A stretch of 54,112 bases of DNA from Teichococcus rhizosphaerae (GTDB taxonomy: Bacteria; Pseudomonadota; Alphaproteobacteria; Acetobacterales; Acetobacteraceae), in assembly GCF_002631185.1 (NCBI RefSeq), contig NZ_PDNU01000038.1, positions 1-54,112 on the forward strand. The letters are read 5' to 3'. The stretch's first letter is position 1, and every line of letters starts with the position of its first letter. Shown here piece after piece: positions 25,757 to 34,338 of this stretch. The notes below the pieces were generated by a model. It was given only the letters and a program-made list of their open reading frames with translations, was not told where the DNA came from and did no database searches. The position numbers and the translations under genes are program-made.

Positions 25757-28700
25757 CCGGATTCCGCTCCCGCCTCCTGGCCACGGTCGTCTCGGCCGCG
25801 CTTCTGCCCCTGCTGCCCGCCGCCCCGGCGCGGGCGCAGGACAGCGCCATCGGCGTGCTGCTGGAGCAGGCCAATTTCTGGCGCAGCCAGAACCGACCCG
25901 ACCGCGCCTTGCAGACGCTGGAGCGGGTGCTCGCGGTCGAGCCCAACAACGTGGACGCGCTTTCCGCCGCCGCCGCGGCGCAGGCGGAGAACGGCAACCG
26001 CGCCGAGGCGGACCGGCTGCTGGCGCGCATCCGCCAGCTCGCCCCGGCCGATCCGCGCCTGTCGGACGCCGCCCTTTCGGTGCGCGGCGCCACGGTCGAT
26101 CCGGGCGCCGTGGCCGAGGCGCGGCGGCTGGCGCAGGCCGGCCAGCAAGCCCAGGCCGTGGCGCGCTACCGGCAGATGTTCGGCGGCAGCACCCCGCCCG
26201 ACAACTACGCCGTCGAGTACTACCAGGCGCTGGCCGGCACCCAGGAAGGCTATGCCGAGGCACGCAACGCCATGGAGCGGCTGGCCGAGGGCCGCCCCGG
26301 CGACGCCCGGCTGGCCCTGGCCTACGCGCAGATCCTGACCTACCGCGAGGGCTCGCGCGCGGAGGGCATCCGCCGCCTCCAGGCGCTCGCGCAGCGGCAG
26401 GACACCGCCGAGGCGGCGCGCGCCGCCTGGCGCGAGGCGCTGCTGTGGCAGGGCCCGAACCCGGAGGCCGCCCCCGCCATCGAGGACTACCTGCGCGCCA
26501 ATCCTAGCGACACGGCGCTTCGCCAGCGGCTGGAGGAGGCGCGCAATCCGCCGGCCGGGCCGGTGGACGAGGTGGGCCAGGCGCGCATCCGCGGCTTCGA
26601 GGCGCTGAACGCCGGCCGGCTGGGCGAGGCCGCGCAGGCCTTCGAGAGCGTGCTGGCGGCGAATGCGGGCGACCCGGACGCCACGGGCGGGCTCGGGCTG
26701 GTGCGGCTGCGCCAGGGCCGCACGGCCGAGGCGCGCCGGCTGCTCGCCGCCGCCATCGCCGCCGACCCGCGGGAGGGCCGGCGCAAATGGGGCCGCGCGC
26801 TGGATGGCGCAAGCTACACGGGCGAGCTGACCCAGGCCCGCGGCCTGATCCAGCGCGGCCAGCTCGACCAGGCGGAGACGCTGCTGCTGGCCGCCACCCG
26901 CCGCGAGAGCGGCGAGCGCGCCGATGCCGAGGCGCTGCTCGGCGACCTGGCGCTGCGCCGCAACGACCCGCTGGGCGCCGAGCAGCGCTACCGCGCCGCC
27001 CTGGCCCGCCGGCCCAACCTGAACAACGCCCTGGCCGGGCTCTACGACGCCCTGCAGCAGCAGGGGCGCTTCGCGGAGGCGGAGCAGCTCGCCGCGCAGC
27101 ATGGTGGCGCCTTCGCCTCGGCGGCCGCCACGCAGCGCGCGGAATCGCTGCGCGCCGAGGCCACCCGCAGCGCCGATCCGGCCGCCGCCCTGGCGCTGCT
27201 GCGCGCCGCGCAGCAGGCCACGCCGGACAATCCCTGGGTCGCCCTCGATCTTGCCCGTGCCCTGGCGAGCCAGGGCGAGCCGCTGGAGGGCCGCGCCGTG
27301 CTGGACCAGCTTGCCGCCAGCGGCAAGCCCGAGGCGCTGCACGCCGCCGCCCTCTTCGCCACCGAGCAGGGCCGCACCCGGGATGCCGCCGCCCTTGTGG
27401 AGCGCATCCCCGAGCGGCTGCGCAGCGCCGACCAGACGCGTCTGCTGCGCGGCGTGCGCATCCAGCAGCAGGTGGCCGCCGCCGCCGAGCCGGCCCAGTA
27501 TGGCCAGCCGGACGAGGCGCGCCGCCGGCTGATGGCGCTCGCCGCGCGCCCCGATCCGAGCGGCGAGACGCCGCGCCTGGTGGTGGAGGCGCTGGCCGGC
27601 ATGGGGGACAGCCGCGGCGCGGCCGAGGCGGCGCGCGTCGCCCTCGCGGTCAACCGCGGCGCGCCGCCTTCCGGGCGCATCGCCCTGGCCAGCGCGCTGC
27701 TGGAGGGCGGCATGGAGGCGGAAGCGACGCAGCTCGCCGCCCAGCTCGCCCAGGACCCGCGCCTGACCGCCGATGAGCGCCGGCAGCTCGCCGGTCTGCA
27801 TGCCGGCGTCGCCATCCGCGCCAGCGACCGGCTGAACGAGCAGGGCAACCAGGCCGCCGCCTATGACCGGCTGGTGCCGGCGCTGCGGCAGGACCCGCAG
27901 AACGCCGACGCCAATCTGGCGCTCGCCCGCCTCTACCAGGGCGCGCGCGAGCCGCGCGAGGCGCAGCGCATCGCCGAGGCGGTGCTGCAGCGCGACCCGC
28001 GCAACCTCGACGCGCGCGCCGGCGCCATCGATGCCGCGCTGGCGCTGGGGCAGAACGCGCGTGCCGAGGCGCTGCTGGCGGATGGCCGCGCCATGGCGCC
28101 GAACGACCCACGCCTGACCATGCTGGAGGCGCGGCTGGCGCGTGCCGCGGGCAATCCGCGCCGCGCCCGCGCCGCGCTCGAGCTGGCGGCCGAGCAGCGC
28201 CGCAGCCAGCTCGGCATCAGCGCCGGCGCGCCGGCCATGGGCGGCGCGCCCTTTGGTTCTCCTGGCGTTTCCCCTGGCGTTTCCCCTGGCGGCGCCGCGC
28301 CGGGTGTCGCCTCGGAGAACCCGTTCCGCCGCGTGGCCCTGGCGGGTCCGGGTCCGGGTCCGGGTCTGGGCCCGGCTTCCGGCGGCTACGCGGGCAGCCT
28401 CCAGACCGCGGCGCCCGCCGATCCGGTGCTGGCGCAGATCCAGCGCGAGCTGGCGCAGGTGCGGGAGGAGGCGGCGACCATCGCCACGCCCGGCTTCAAC
28501 TTCCGCACCCGCAGCGGCGAGGCGGGGCTCGACCAGCTCACCGAGTTCGGTGCCGGCGCGGAGGTTTCCACCGCCATGCCGGGCATTGGCGGGCGGGTGG
28601 CGCTGCGGGCGCAGGCCGTCAACATCGACTCCGGCGACATGGCGCAGGATTCCGGCACGCTGCGCCGCTTCGGCGGCAACGCGCTGCGCCTGCCCGGGCC

Positions 28701-29595
28701 GGGCGTGGCCGTCCCTGCGGCGGTGGCGCGGGCGCTGACCCCCACCGACACCTCCGCCTCCGGCGTCTCCTTCGCAGCCGGCTACACGCGGCCGAACTTC
28801 TCGCTCGACATCGGCACCACGCCGCTCGGCTTCCGCAAGCAGAACGTGCTGGGCGGCGTCGAGGTAGCGCCGGCCCTGACCGAGAGCCTGCGCCTGCGCG
28901 TGACGGCCGAACGCCGCGCCATGACCGACACCATGCTCTCCTGGGCCGGCATGCGGGACCGCGGCACGGGTCAGGTCTGGGGCGGCGTGGTGCGCAACAC
29001 CGCGCGCGGCCAGTTCGAGTTCGCCGTGGGCGACACCAACTTCTATGTGGGCGGCGGCTACTCCACGCTGGAGGGCGATGGCGTCGCCGACAACACCCGT
29101 ATCGAGGCGGGGGCGGGCCTCAGCCATGCCCTGTACCGCCGGCCGGATTCGGAGCTGGTGACCGGCCTCGACCTCGTCTACCAGGCCTATGACAAGAACC
29201 TGCGCCTCTTCACCCTCGGCCATGGCGGCTATTACAGCCCGCAATCCTATCTCGGCGCCTCGATCCCGCTGGATTACCGCGCGCGGATGGGGGATTTCAC
29301 CTACCGCATCGGCGGCACGGCCGGCATCGCCTCCTGGCGGGAGGACCGCGCGCCCTATTTCCCGACCGATGCGGCGGCGCAGGGCCGGCTCGAGGCGCAG
29401 GCGGCCTCCGACCCCACCGTCAGCGCCTTTTATCCGGGGCAGTCGCAGACCGGCTTCGCCGGCGGCCTGCGCGGTGACCTGGAATACAACCTGACGCCGG
29501 CGCTCCGCCTCGGCGCCGCCCTGCGCTACGACAAGTCCGCCGACTGGAGCGAGGCCCGCGGCCTGCTCTATGCCCGCTACCGGCTGGACCAGTGA
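25753..29595 (+). CDS. bcsC: Cellulose export TPR/outer-membrane protein BcsC
   Basis: BcsC guides cellulose through the periplasm and out through an outer-membrane barrel. The 1280 residues begin with a Sec signal peptide (residues 1-28, ending PAAPARAQ). About 30-815 are TPR repeats (for example ALQTLERVLAVEPNNVDAL and AAQAFESVLAANAGDPDA). About 824-880 is a Gly/Pro-rich linker with short tandem repeats. From about 890 the BCSC C-terminal barrel starts (FNFRTRSGEAGLDQLTEFG) and runs to the C-terminus. The ATG at 25753 overlaps the bcsAB stop, so translation is coupled; longer in-frame readings into bcsAB are not needed. Length fits the family (1150-1330). Confidence 0.95.
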   Translation: MTGFRSRLLATVVSAALLPLLPAAPARAQDSAIGVLLEQANFWRSQNRPDRALQTLERVLAVEPNNVDALSAAAAAQAENGNRAEADRLLARIRQLAPADPRLSDAALSVRGATVDPGAVAEARRLAQAGQQAQAVARYRQMFGGSTPPDNYAVEYYQALAGTQEGYAEARNAMERLAEGRPGDARLALAYAQILTYREGSRAEGIRRLQALAQRQDTAEAARAAWREALLWQGPNPEAAPAIEDYLRANPSDTALRQRLEEARNPPAGPVDEVGQARIRGFEALNAGRLGEAAQAFESVLAANAGDPDATGGLGLVRLRQGRTAEARRLLAAAIAADPREGRRKWGRALDGASYTGELTQARGLIQRGQLDQAETLLLAATRRESGERADAEALLGDLALRRNDPLGAEQRYRAALARRPNLNNALAGLYDALQQQGRFAEAEQLAAQHGGAFASAAATQRAESLRAEATRSADPAAALALLRAAQQATPDNPWVALDLARALASQGEPLEGRAVLDQLAASGKPEALHAAALFATEQGRTRDAAALVERIPERLRSADQTRLLRGVRIQQQVAAAAEPAQYGQPDEARRRLMALAARPDPSGETPRLVVEALAGMGDSRGAAEAARVALAVNRGAPPSGRIALASALLEGGMEAEATQLAAQLAQDPRLTADERRQLAGLHAGVAIRASDRLNEQGNQAAAYDRLVPALRQDPQNADANLALARLYQGAREPREAQRIAEAVLQRDPRNLDARAGAIDAALALGQNARAEALLADGRAMAPNDPRLTMLEARLARAAGNPRRARAALELAAEQRRSQLGISAGAPAMGGAPFGSPGVSPGVSPGGAAPGVASENPFRRVALAGPGPGPGLGPASGGYAGSLQTAAPADPVLAQIQRELAQVREEAATIATPGFNFRTRSGEAGLDQLTEFGAGAEVSTAMPGIGGRVALRAQAVNIDSGDMAQDSGTLRRFGGNALRLPGPGVAVPAAVARALTPTDTSASGVSFAAGYTRPNFSLDIGTTPLGFRKQNVLGGVEVAPALTESLRLRVTAERRAMTDTMLSWAGMRDRGTGQVWGGVVRNTARGQFEFAVGDTNFYVGGGYSTLEGDGVADNTRIEAGAGLSHALYRRPDSELVTGLDLVYQAYDKNLRLFTLGHGGYYSPQSYLGASIPLDYRARMGDFTYRIGGTAGIASWREDRAPYFPTDAAAQGRLEAQAASDPTVSAFYPGQSQTGFAGGLRGDLEYNLTPALRLGAALRYDKSADWSEARGLLYARYRLDQ
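28258..28374 (+). repeat. Short in-frame tandem repeats in the BcsC linker
   Basis: Two microsatellite-like tracts lie in the linker between the TPR part and the barrel: a 12-base unit coding SPGV, about three copies from 28258, and a 6-base GGTCCG unit coding GP, three copies from 28345 followed by two diverged copies. Both keep the frame. Linker length could vary between strains. Confidence 0.75.
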
Positions 29596-29640
29596 GCCCC
29601 GGGCGGGCATCCTGGGGGTGGTGTGCATGAAGGAACGGGC

Positions 29641-30114
29641 ATGACGCAGATGGACCCCGCGGCGCTGGCCTATCTCGCGCGGCGGGATGTCAGCGCGCAG
29701 TGGCGTGGCTTCCTGCGCGCCCTGCTGGAGACGCTGGACGCGCATCTCGACCGCAACACCCGCAACGGCCTGCTGCGCGCCGTGGGCACGCGGCTCGGCC
29801 AGGCGGTGCCCTTGCCGGCGGCGGCCACGCTGCCCGAGCTGGAGGCGCGGATGAACGCCGCCCTGGCCGAGCTTTCCTGGGGCTATGTCGCCGTGGCGCT
29901 GGACGAGACCGACCGCAGCCTGCGCCTTTCGCACCACGCCGCCCCCGCCGTGGGCGCGGCCGGGGACGAGGCGGGGGAATGGTTCGCCACTGTGCTGGAG
30001 GGGCTCTACGCGGCCTGGCTGGCGCAGCAGCAGGGCGGCGGCGCCGAGGGTGGGCCGCAGCTCCGCCTGGTCCGCCACGAGCCGGGGTTGGCGGAGCTGC
30101 GCTACGGCAGCTAG
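29641..30114 (+). CDS. bcsD: Cellulose synthase subunit D (BcsD/AcsD)
   Basis: BcsD forms ring-like octamers that, in Komagataeibacter, build a cytoplasmic belt aligning synthase complexes for crystalline cellulose. The 157-residue length equals known AcsD (about 156). Matching features are NGLLRAVGTRLGQ, the LEARMNAALAELSWGYVAVAL segment, and AGEWFATVLEGLYAAWLAQQ, all in AcsD order. The ATG at 29641 has GAAGGA six bases upstream; a GTG at 29623 would add six residues and has no better site. It is 45 bases after bcsC and is the last gene of the cluster; a GC hairpin follows its stop. No bglX homologue follows. Confidence 0.92.
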   Translation: MTQMDPAALAYLARRDVSAQWRGFLRALLETLDAHLDRNTRNGLLRAVGTRLGQAVPLPAAATLPELEARMNAALAELSWGYVAVALDETDRSLRLSHHAAPAVGAAGDEAGEWFATVLEGLYAAWLAQQQGGGAEGGPQLRLVRHEPGLAELRYGS

Positions 30115-30132
30115 GCGCCGGCATTCCGGCGC
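30115..30132 (+). terminator. Hairpin after bcsD
   Basis: GCGCCGG (30115-30121) and CCGGCGC (30126-30132) form a perfect 7-bp stem with a CATT loop directly after the bcsD stop. There is no U tract. Likely end of the cellulose operon. Confidence 0.55.
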
Positions 30133-30265
30133 GCCAGGCGGCCCGGCGGTGTCCGCCCGGCGCGCGCGCTCATCCGGCGGGGCTGGCCCGCTGATGTGAG
30201 CCTTGCGGCATCCCGACCCGCCCGGCATCCTCCGCCCCCAATTAAACAGGTGAGGAGGGCGGGGA

Positions 30266-31429
30266 ATGCGCCTCGCGGTGCTCAAGGAAAGGCGGGCGGG
30301 CGAGACCCGTGTCGCGGCCACGCCGGAGACGGCGCGGAAACTGATGGATCTCGGGCTCGGCGTGGTGGTGGAGACCGGCGCCGGCGCCGGCTCCGGCCTC
30401 ACCGATGCCGCCTATCGCGAGGCGGGCGCCGAGATCGTTCCCGACGCCGCGGCCGCGCTGGCCGGCGCCAAGGTGGTGCTGAAGGTGCGCGCGCCGCTCG
30501 GCACGGGCGAGGGCGAGGTGGACGAGCTGGCGCTGATCCCGCGCGGCGCGCTGCTGATCGGCACGCTGGAGGCGGTCGCCAACCCGCGGCGGGCCCAGGC
30601 CTATGCCGAGCTGGGGATCGAGGCCTGCAGCATGGAGCTGCTGCCGCGCATCACCCGCGCGCAGAGCATGGACGTGCTCTCCTCCCAGGCGAACCTCGCC
30701 GGCTACCGCGCCGTGATCGAGGGCGCGGCCGCCTTCGACAAGGGCTTTCCCATGCTGATGACGGCGGCGGGCACCATCCCGGCCGCCAATGTGTTCATCA
30801 TGGGCGCGGGCGTGGCGGGGCTGCAGGCCATCGCCACGGCGCGGCGCCTGGGCGGGCGCGTCTCGGCCACCGACGTGCGGCCGGCGGCGAAGGAGGAGAT
30901 CAAGTCCCTTGGTGCCGCCTTCGTGGGCTACGAGGACGAGGAAAGCCGCGCCGCGCAGACGGCGGGGGGCTATGCCAAGCAGCTCTCGCCCGAGTTCTAC
31001 GCCCGGCAGGCCGAGGTCATCGCCGCCGCGGTCGCCAAGGCCGATGTGGTGGTCTGCACCGCGCTGGTGCAGGGCCGCCGCGCGCCGACCCTGCTCACCG
31101 CCGCCATGGTGGAGAGCATGAGGCCCGGCAGCGTGGTGGTGGACATCGCCGCCGATGCGGGCGGCAACTGCGCGCTGACGAAGCCGGGCGAGGCCATCGT
31201 CACGGAGGGCGGCGTCAAGATCCTGGGCCACACCAACTGGCCGGGCCGCATCCCCGCCGCGGCCAGCGCGCTCTACGCCCGCAACCTGCTGACCTTCCTG
31301 TCCACCTTCTGGGACAGGGAGGCGAAGGCGCCGAAGCTGCCGCAGGAGGACGAGATCGTCCGCGGCGTCACGCTCACCCGGGGGGGCGCGGTGGTGCACC
31401 CGCAACTCGCCACGGCCGCCGCGGCCTGA
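30266..31429 (+). CDS. pntAA: NAD(P) transhydrogenase subunit alpha part 1
   Basis: The NAD(H)-binding dI domain of proton-translocating transhydrogenase, which uses the proton gradient to make NADPH from NADH. The 387 residues start [21 protein letters not shown], the family N-terminus, and contain [20 protein letters not shown], the nucleotide-binding [20 protein letters not shown] and [15 protein letters not shown]. It is soluble and cytoplasmic. With the next two genes it gives the three-subunit form known from Rhodospirillum rubrum. GTGAGGAGGGCGGGG precedes the ATG. Confidence 0.96.
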   Translation: MRLAVLKERRAGETRVAATPETARKLMDLGLGVVVETGAGAGSGLTDAAYREAGAEIVPDAAAALAGAKVVLKVRAPLGTGEGEVDELALIPRGALLIGTLEAVANPRRAQAYAELGIEACSMELLPRITRAQSMDVLSSQANLAGYRAVIEGAAAFDKGFPMLMTAAGTIPAANVFIMGAGVAGLQAIATARRLGGRVSATDVRPAAKEEIKSLGAAFVGYEDEESRAAQTAGGYAKQLSPEFYARQAEVIAAAVAKADVVVCTALVQGRRAPTLLTAAMVESMRPGSVVVDIAADAGGNCALTKPGEAIVTEGGVKILGHTNWPGRIPAAASALYARNLLTFLSTFWDREAKAPKLPQEDEIVRGVTLTRGGAVVHPQLATAAAA

Positions 31430-31446
31430 GGGGAGGGACCACGAAC

Positions 31447-31851
31447 ATGAACGCGACCGACCTTGCCAACCAGGCCAGCGCCACCGCCGAGCGGGCCCTG
31501 GCGCTGGCCGCCCAGGCCCGGCAGATGGCCGAGGCGGCGGCACCCGCCATCGCGCACGGCGCCGCCGCCGCCGAGCCCTTCCTGCTGCTGCTGACGATCT
31601 TCCTGCTCGCCTGCTTCGTGGGCTATCACGTCGTGTGGAACGTGACGCCGGCGCTGCACTCGCCGCTGATGGGCGTCACCAACGCCATCTCCTCGGTCAT
31701 CGTGGTGGGGGCCATCCTGGCCACCGGCCTCGGCGATTCCTGGGCCGCCAAGGCCTTCGGCTTCCTGGCGGTCACGCTCGCCTCCGTGAACATCTTCGGC
31801 GGCTTCATGGTGACGCGCCGGATGCTCGCCATGTTCAAGAAGAAGGGCTGA
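31447..31851 (+). CDS. pntAB: NAD(P) transhydrogenase subunit alpha part 2
   Basis: The small membrane subunit that supplies part of the proton channel (dII). Of 134 residues, the first ~45 are an Ala-rich helical lead. [20 protein letters not shown] is the first membrane helix; [16 protein letters not shown] and a further helix to [21 protein letters not shown] complete the family pattern. [12 protein letters not shown] is a strong PntAB signature. It starts 17 bases after pntAA, and pntB begins three bases after its stop. Confidence 0.95.
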   Translation: MNATDLANQASATAERALALAAQARQMAEAAAPAIAHGAAAAEPFLLLLTIFLLACFVGYHVVWNVTPALHSPLMGVTNAISSVIVVGAILATGLGDSWAAKAFGFLAVTLASVNIFGGFMVTRRMLAMFKKKG

Positions 31852-31854
31852 GCC

Positions 31855-33261
31855 GTGGCCCACACCCTTTCCACCCTCGCCTATCTCGTCGCCTCCGTCC
31901 TGTTCATCCTGGCGCTGCGCGGCCTGTCCCACCCCGAGACCAGCCGGCGCGGCAACCTCTACGGCATGGTGGGCATGGGGCTCGCCATCGTGGCGACGCT
32001 GGCGCAGCCCGGCATGGGCGGCGGCGGGCTGGCGCTGATCCTGGCCGGCATCGTGCTGGGCGGCGGCATCGGCACGGCGCTGGCCAACCGCATCCAGATG
32101 ACGGCGCTGCCGCAGCTCGTGGCCGCCTTCCACTCGCTGGTGGGCCTGGCCGCCGTGTTCGTCGCCGCCGCCGCCTTCTACAACCCGGAGAGCTTCGGCA
32201 TCGGCGTGCCGGGCGACATCAAGGCCGGCAGCCTGGTCGAGATGTCGCTGGGCCTGGCCATCGGCGCCATCACCTTCTCCGGCTCGCTGATCGCCTTCGC
32301 CAAGCTGCAGGCGCTGATGTCCGGCGCGCCGATCACCTTCCGGGGCCAGCACTGGCTGAACCTCGCGCTCGGCATCCTGCTGCTGGTGCTGGTCATCGCC
32401 TTTGTCGCCACGGGCAGCGGCGTGCTGTTCTGGGTCATCGCGCTGCTGGCGCTGGGCCTGGGCTTCCTGCTGATCATCCCGATCGGCGGCGCGGACATGC
32501 CGGTCGTGGTGTCCATGCTGAACAGCTATTCGGGCTGGGCGGCGGCGGGCATCGGCTTCACGGTCGGCAACCTGCTGCTGATCGTCACCGGCGCGCTGGT
32601 GGGCGCCTCGGGCGCCATCCTCTCCTACATCATGTGCAAGGGGATGAACCGCAGCATCGTCAACGTGCTGCTGGGCGGCTTCGGCAGCGACCCGGCGGCG
32701 GCGCAGGCGGCGGGCGGCGGCGGACCGGCGCGGCCCGTCAAGGCCGGCAGCCCCGAGGATGCCGCCTACCTGATGAAGAACGCCGGCAAGATCATCATCG
32801 TGCCCGGCTACGGCATGGCGGTGGCGCAGGCCCAGCAGGTGCTGCGCGAGATGGCGGACCTGCTGAAGAAGGAGGGCGTCGAGGTTTCCTACGCCATCCA
32901 TCCCGTCGCGGGGCGCATGCCCGGCCACATGAACGTGCTGCTGGCCGAGGCCAACGTGCCCTATGACGAGGTGCACGAGCTGGAGGAGATCAACCCCGAA
33001 TTCGCCGAGGCCGACGTGGCCTATGTGATCGGCGCCAACGACGTGACCAACCCCGCCGCCAAGACCGACAAGTCCAGCGCCATCTACGGCATGCCGATCC
33101 TGGACGTGGAGCGGGCCAAGACGGTGTTCTTCGTCAAGCGCGGCATGTCCTCGGGCTATGCCGGCGTGGAGAACGAGCTGTTCTTCCGCGACAACACCAT
33201 GATGCTGTTCGGCGACGCCAAGAAGGTGACGCAGCAGATCGTGCAGGCCCTGCAGAAGTGA
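31855..33261 (+). CDS. pntB: NAD(P) transhydrogenase subunit beta
   Basis: The membrane (dII) plus NADP(H)-binding (dIII) subunit. The 468 residues contain about eight to nine membrane helices to about residue 260, then the dIII domain with IVPGYGMAVAQAQQVLREMAD, AIHPVAGRMPGHMNVLLAEA, YVIGANDVTNPAA and the C-terminal FVKRGMSSGYAGVENELFF. The start is GTG at 31855, three bases after pntAB. A strong GC hairpin follows the stop, closing the pnt operon. Confidence 0.96.
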   Translation: MAHTLSTLAYLVASVLFILALRGLSHPETSRRGNLYGMVGMGLAIVATLAQPGMGGGGLALILAGIVLGGGIGTALANRIQMTALPQLVAAFHSLVGLAAVFVAAAAFYNPESFGIGVPGDIKAGSLVEMSLGLAIGAITFSGSLIAFAKLQALMSGAPITFRGQHWLNLALGILLLVLVIAFVATGSGVLFWVIALLALGLGFLLIIPIGGADMPVVVSMLNSYSGWAAAGIGFTVGNLLLIVTGALVGASGAILSYIMCKGMNRSIVNVLLGGFGSDPAAAQAAGGGGPARPVKAGSPEDAAYLMKNAGKIIIVPGYGMAVAQAQQVLREMADLLKKEGVEVSYAIHPVAGRMPGHMNVLLAEANVPYDEVHELEEINPEFAEADVAYVIGANDVTNPAAKTDKSSAIYGMPILDVERAKTVFFVKRGMSSGYAGVENELFFRDNTMMLFGDAKKVTQQIVQALQK

Positions 33262-33266
33262 CCGGC

Positions 33267-33300
33267 GGGCCGGGGGCGGGGAGGCCTCTTCCCCCGGCCC
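33267..33300 (+). terminator. Terminator hairpin after pntB
   Basis: GGGCCGGGGG (33267-33276) and CCCCCGGCCC (33291-33300) form a perfect 10-bp stem with a 14-base loop, starting 6 bases after the pntB stop. No U tract follows. Confidence 0.65.
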
Positions 33301-33368
33301 GTTCCGCGCCGCCCCGCCGCGCCGCCCCGCCGCGCGCGCGGAACCGAGGTGGGTTGCGCATTCCGCCT

Positions 33369-33397
33369 TTGTTTCACCCTGGAAGCAGTTCTATAAG
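33369..33397 (+). promoter_or_regulatory. Promoter of the Crp/Fnr-type gene, implying a leaderless mRNA
   Basis: TTGTTT (33369-33374) and TATAAG (33392-33397) are -35 and -10 hexamers with an ideal 17-base spacer. The ATG of the gene lies at 33404, just where transcription should begin (7 bases after the -10). There is no Shine-Dalgarno between them. Confidence 0.55.
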
Positions 33398-33403
33398 CAG
33401 CCC

Positions 33404-34135
33404 ATGGTCGCCAAGAACAGCCCAACTCCGCTGCCCGGTTCCTGCGCGGCCTGCGCGGTGCGGCCCTTTGCCCTGTTCCGGGTGGTGCCCCAGGCGCGGG
33501 TGGGCGAGATCGCCCGCGTCCGCTCCGCCGTCCGGCTGGTGCGCGCCAACGAGGCGATCCGCGACTCCGTCTTCACCCTGTATGCCGGCTGGGCCTTCTC
33601 CTGGACCACGACGCCGGACGGGCGCCGCCAGATCCTCGACTTCCACCTGCCCGGCGACCTGGTGGAGCGCAGCGAGGACGGCGCCGAGGTTTCGGCGCTG
33701 ACCGATGTCAGCTTCTGCGTGCTCGCCAAGGACCGGCTCTGCGAGTTCATGGGCCGCGACCCGGGCCTCGCCCTTTCCTATGCCGACGGCCTGGTGCGCG
33801 ACCGCGCCCGGCTGCGCGAGCGGCTGACCAGCCTCGGCCGGCGCGACGCGCTGGGGCGGGTGTCGCACCTGCTGCTGGAGCTGCATGGCCGGCTTGCCCG
33901 GCGCGGCGGGGCGGACCGCAGCGGCGCTCCCCTGCCGCTGAAGCAGGCGCACCTGGCCGATGCGCTGGGCCTTTCGGTGGAACACGCCAACCGTGCCCTG
34001 GCGGTGCTGCGGCGGGACGGCGTGGCCTCCTTCCAGAAGGGGCGGCTCGACCTCCTGGACCGCACCGCGATGGAAGAGCTCGCCGGCTGGTCCACCGCCC
34101 CCGCGCCGCCGGTGCTGACCCGCGTCGGCGCCTGA
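33404..34135 (+). CDS. Crp/Fnr-family transcriptional regulator (243 aa)
   Basis: A Crp/Fnr-type regulator with an N-terminal cyclic-nucleotide-fold sensor (about 25-125, with GRRQILDFHLPGDLVE as the core roll), a long dimer helix (about 128-160) and a C-terminal helix-turn-helix at 177-210 (QAHLADALGLSVEHANRAL). The N-terminus has an Fnr-like CxxC (C14, C17), and C105 and C113 lie where Fnr has its fourth cysteine, but the third Fnr N-terminal Cys is missing. It may therefore sense redox or oxygen differently, or the cysteines may have no cluster role. It sits between pnt and an ABC importer operon on the same strand. Its targets are unknown. Confidence 0.88.
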   Translation: MVAKNSPTPLPGSCAACAVRPFALFRVVPQARVGEIARVRSAVRLVRANEAIRDSVFTLYAGWAFSWTTTPDGRRQILDFHLPGDLVERSEDGAEVSALTDVSFCVLAKDRLCEFMGRDPGLALSYADGLVRDRARLRERLTSLGRRDALGRVSHLLLELHGRLARRGGADRSGAPLPLKQAHLADALGLSVEHANRALAVLRRDGVASFQKGRLDLLDRTAMEELAGWSTAPAPPVLTRVGA

Positions 34136-34280
34136 GCGGGCCTGCGGGGAGCCGGGCGCTTCCCTCTTGCGAAGCAGCATCATTCGCGCCAGCCTCGCTG
34201 CAACGCGGCAAGGCGCCTTCAGCGCTGCCTTGACCCTGGCTCAATTCGACGATCTGCCTTAGTGGCTGTTCCAATCATGC

Positions 34281-34295
34281 GGACGCTCAGCGTCC
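34281..34295 (+). other. Leader hairpin upstream of the ABC importer operon
   Basis: GGACGC (34281-34286) and GCGTCC (34290-34295) pair around a TCA loop, 43 bases before the start of the binding-protein gene. A possible -35 TTGACC lies at 34230-34235 without a good -10. The 203-base gap holds nothing else I can identify. Confidence 0.35.
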
Positions 34296-34338
34296 ATTGA
34301 TCGCCCCGCCTCCATCACCACCGACGGAGCCTCAGACC

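Noticed and set aside
21029-26263. Very long minus-strand open frame antisense to bcsAB (1744 codons), and a similar one at 25702-30402.
   Set aside because: Both lie opposite strongly recognisable bcs genes. In DNA this GC-rich, the antisense frame of a real gene often stays open. The translations are low-complexity His/Arg/Gln/Ala-rich and match no family.
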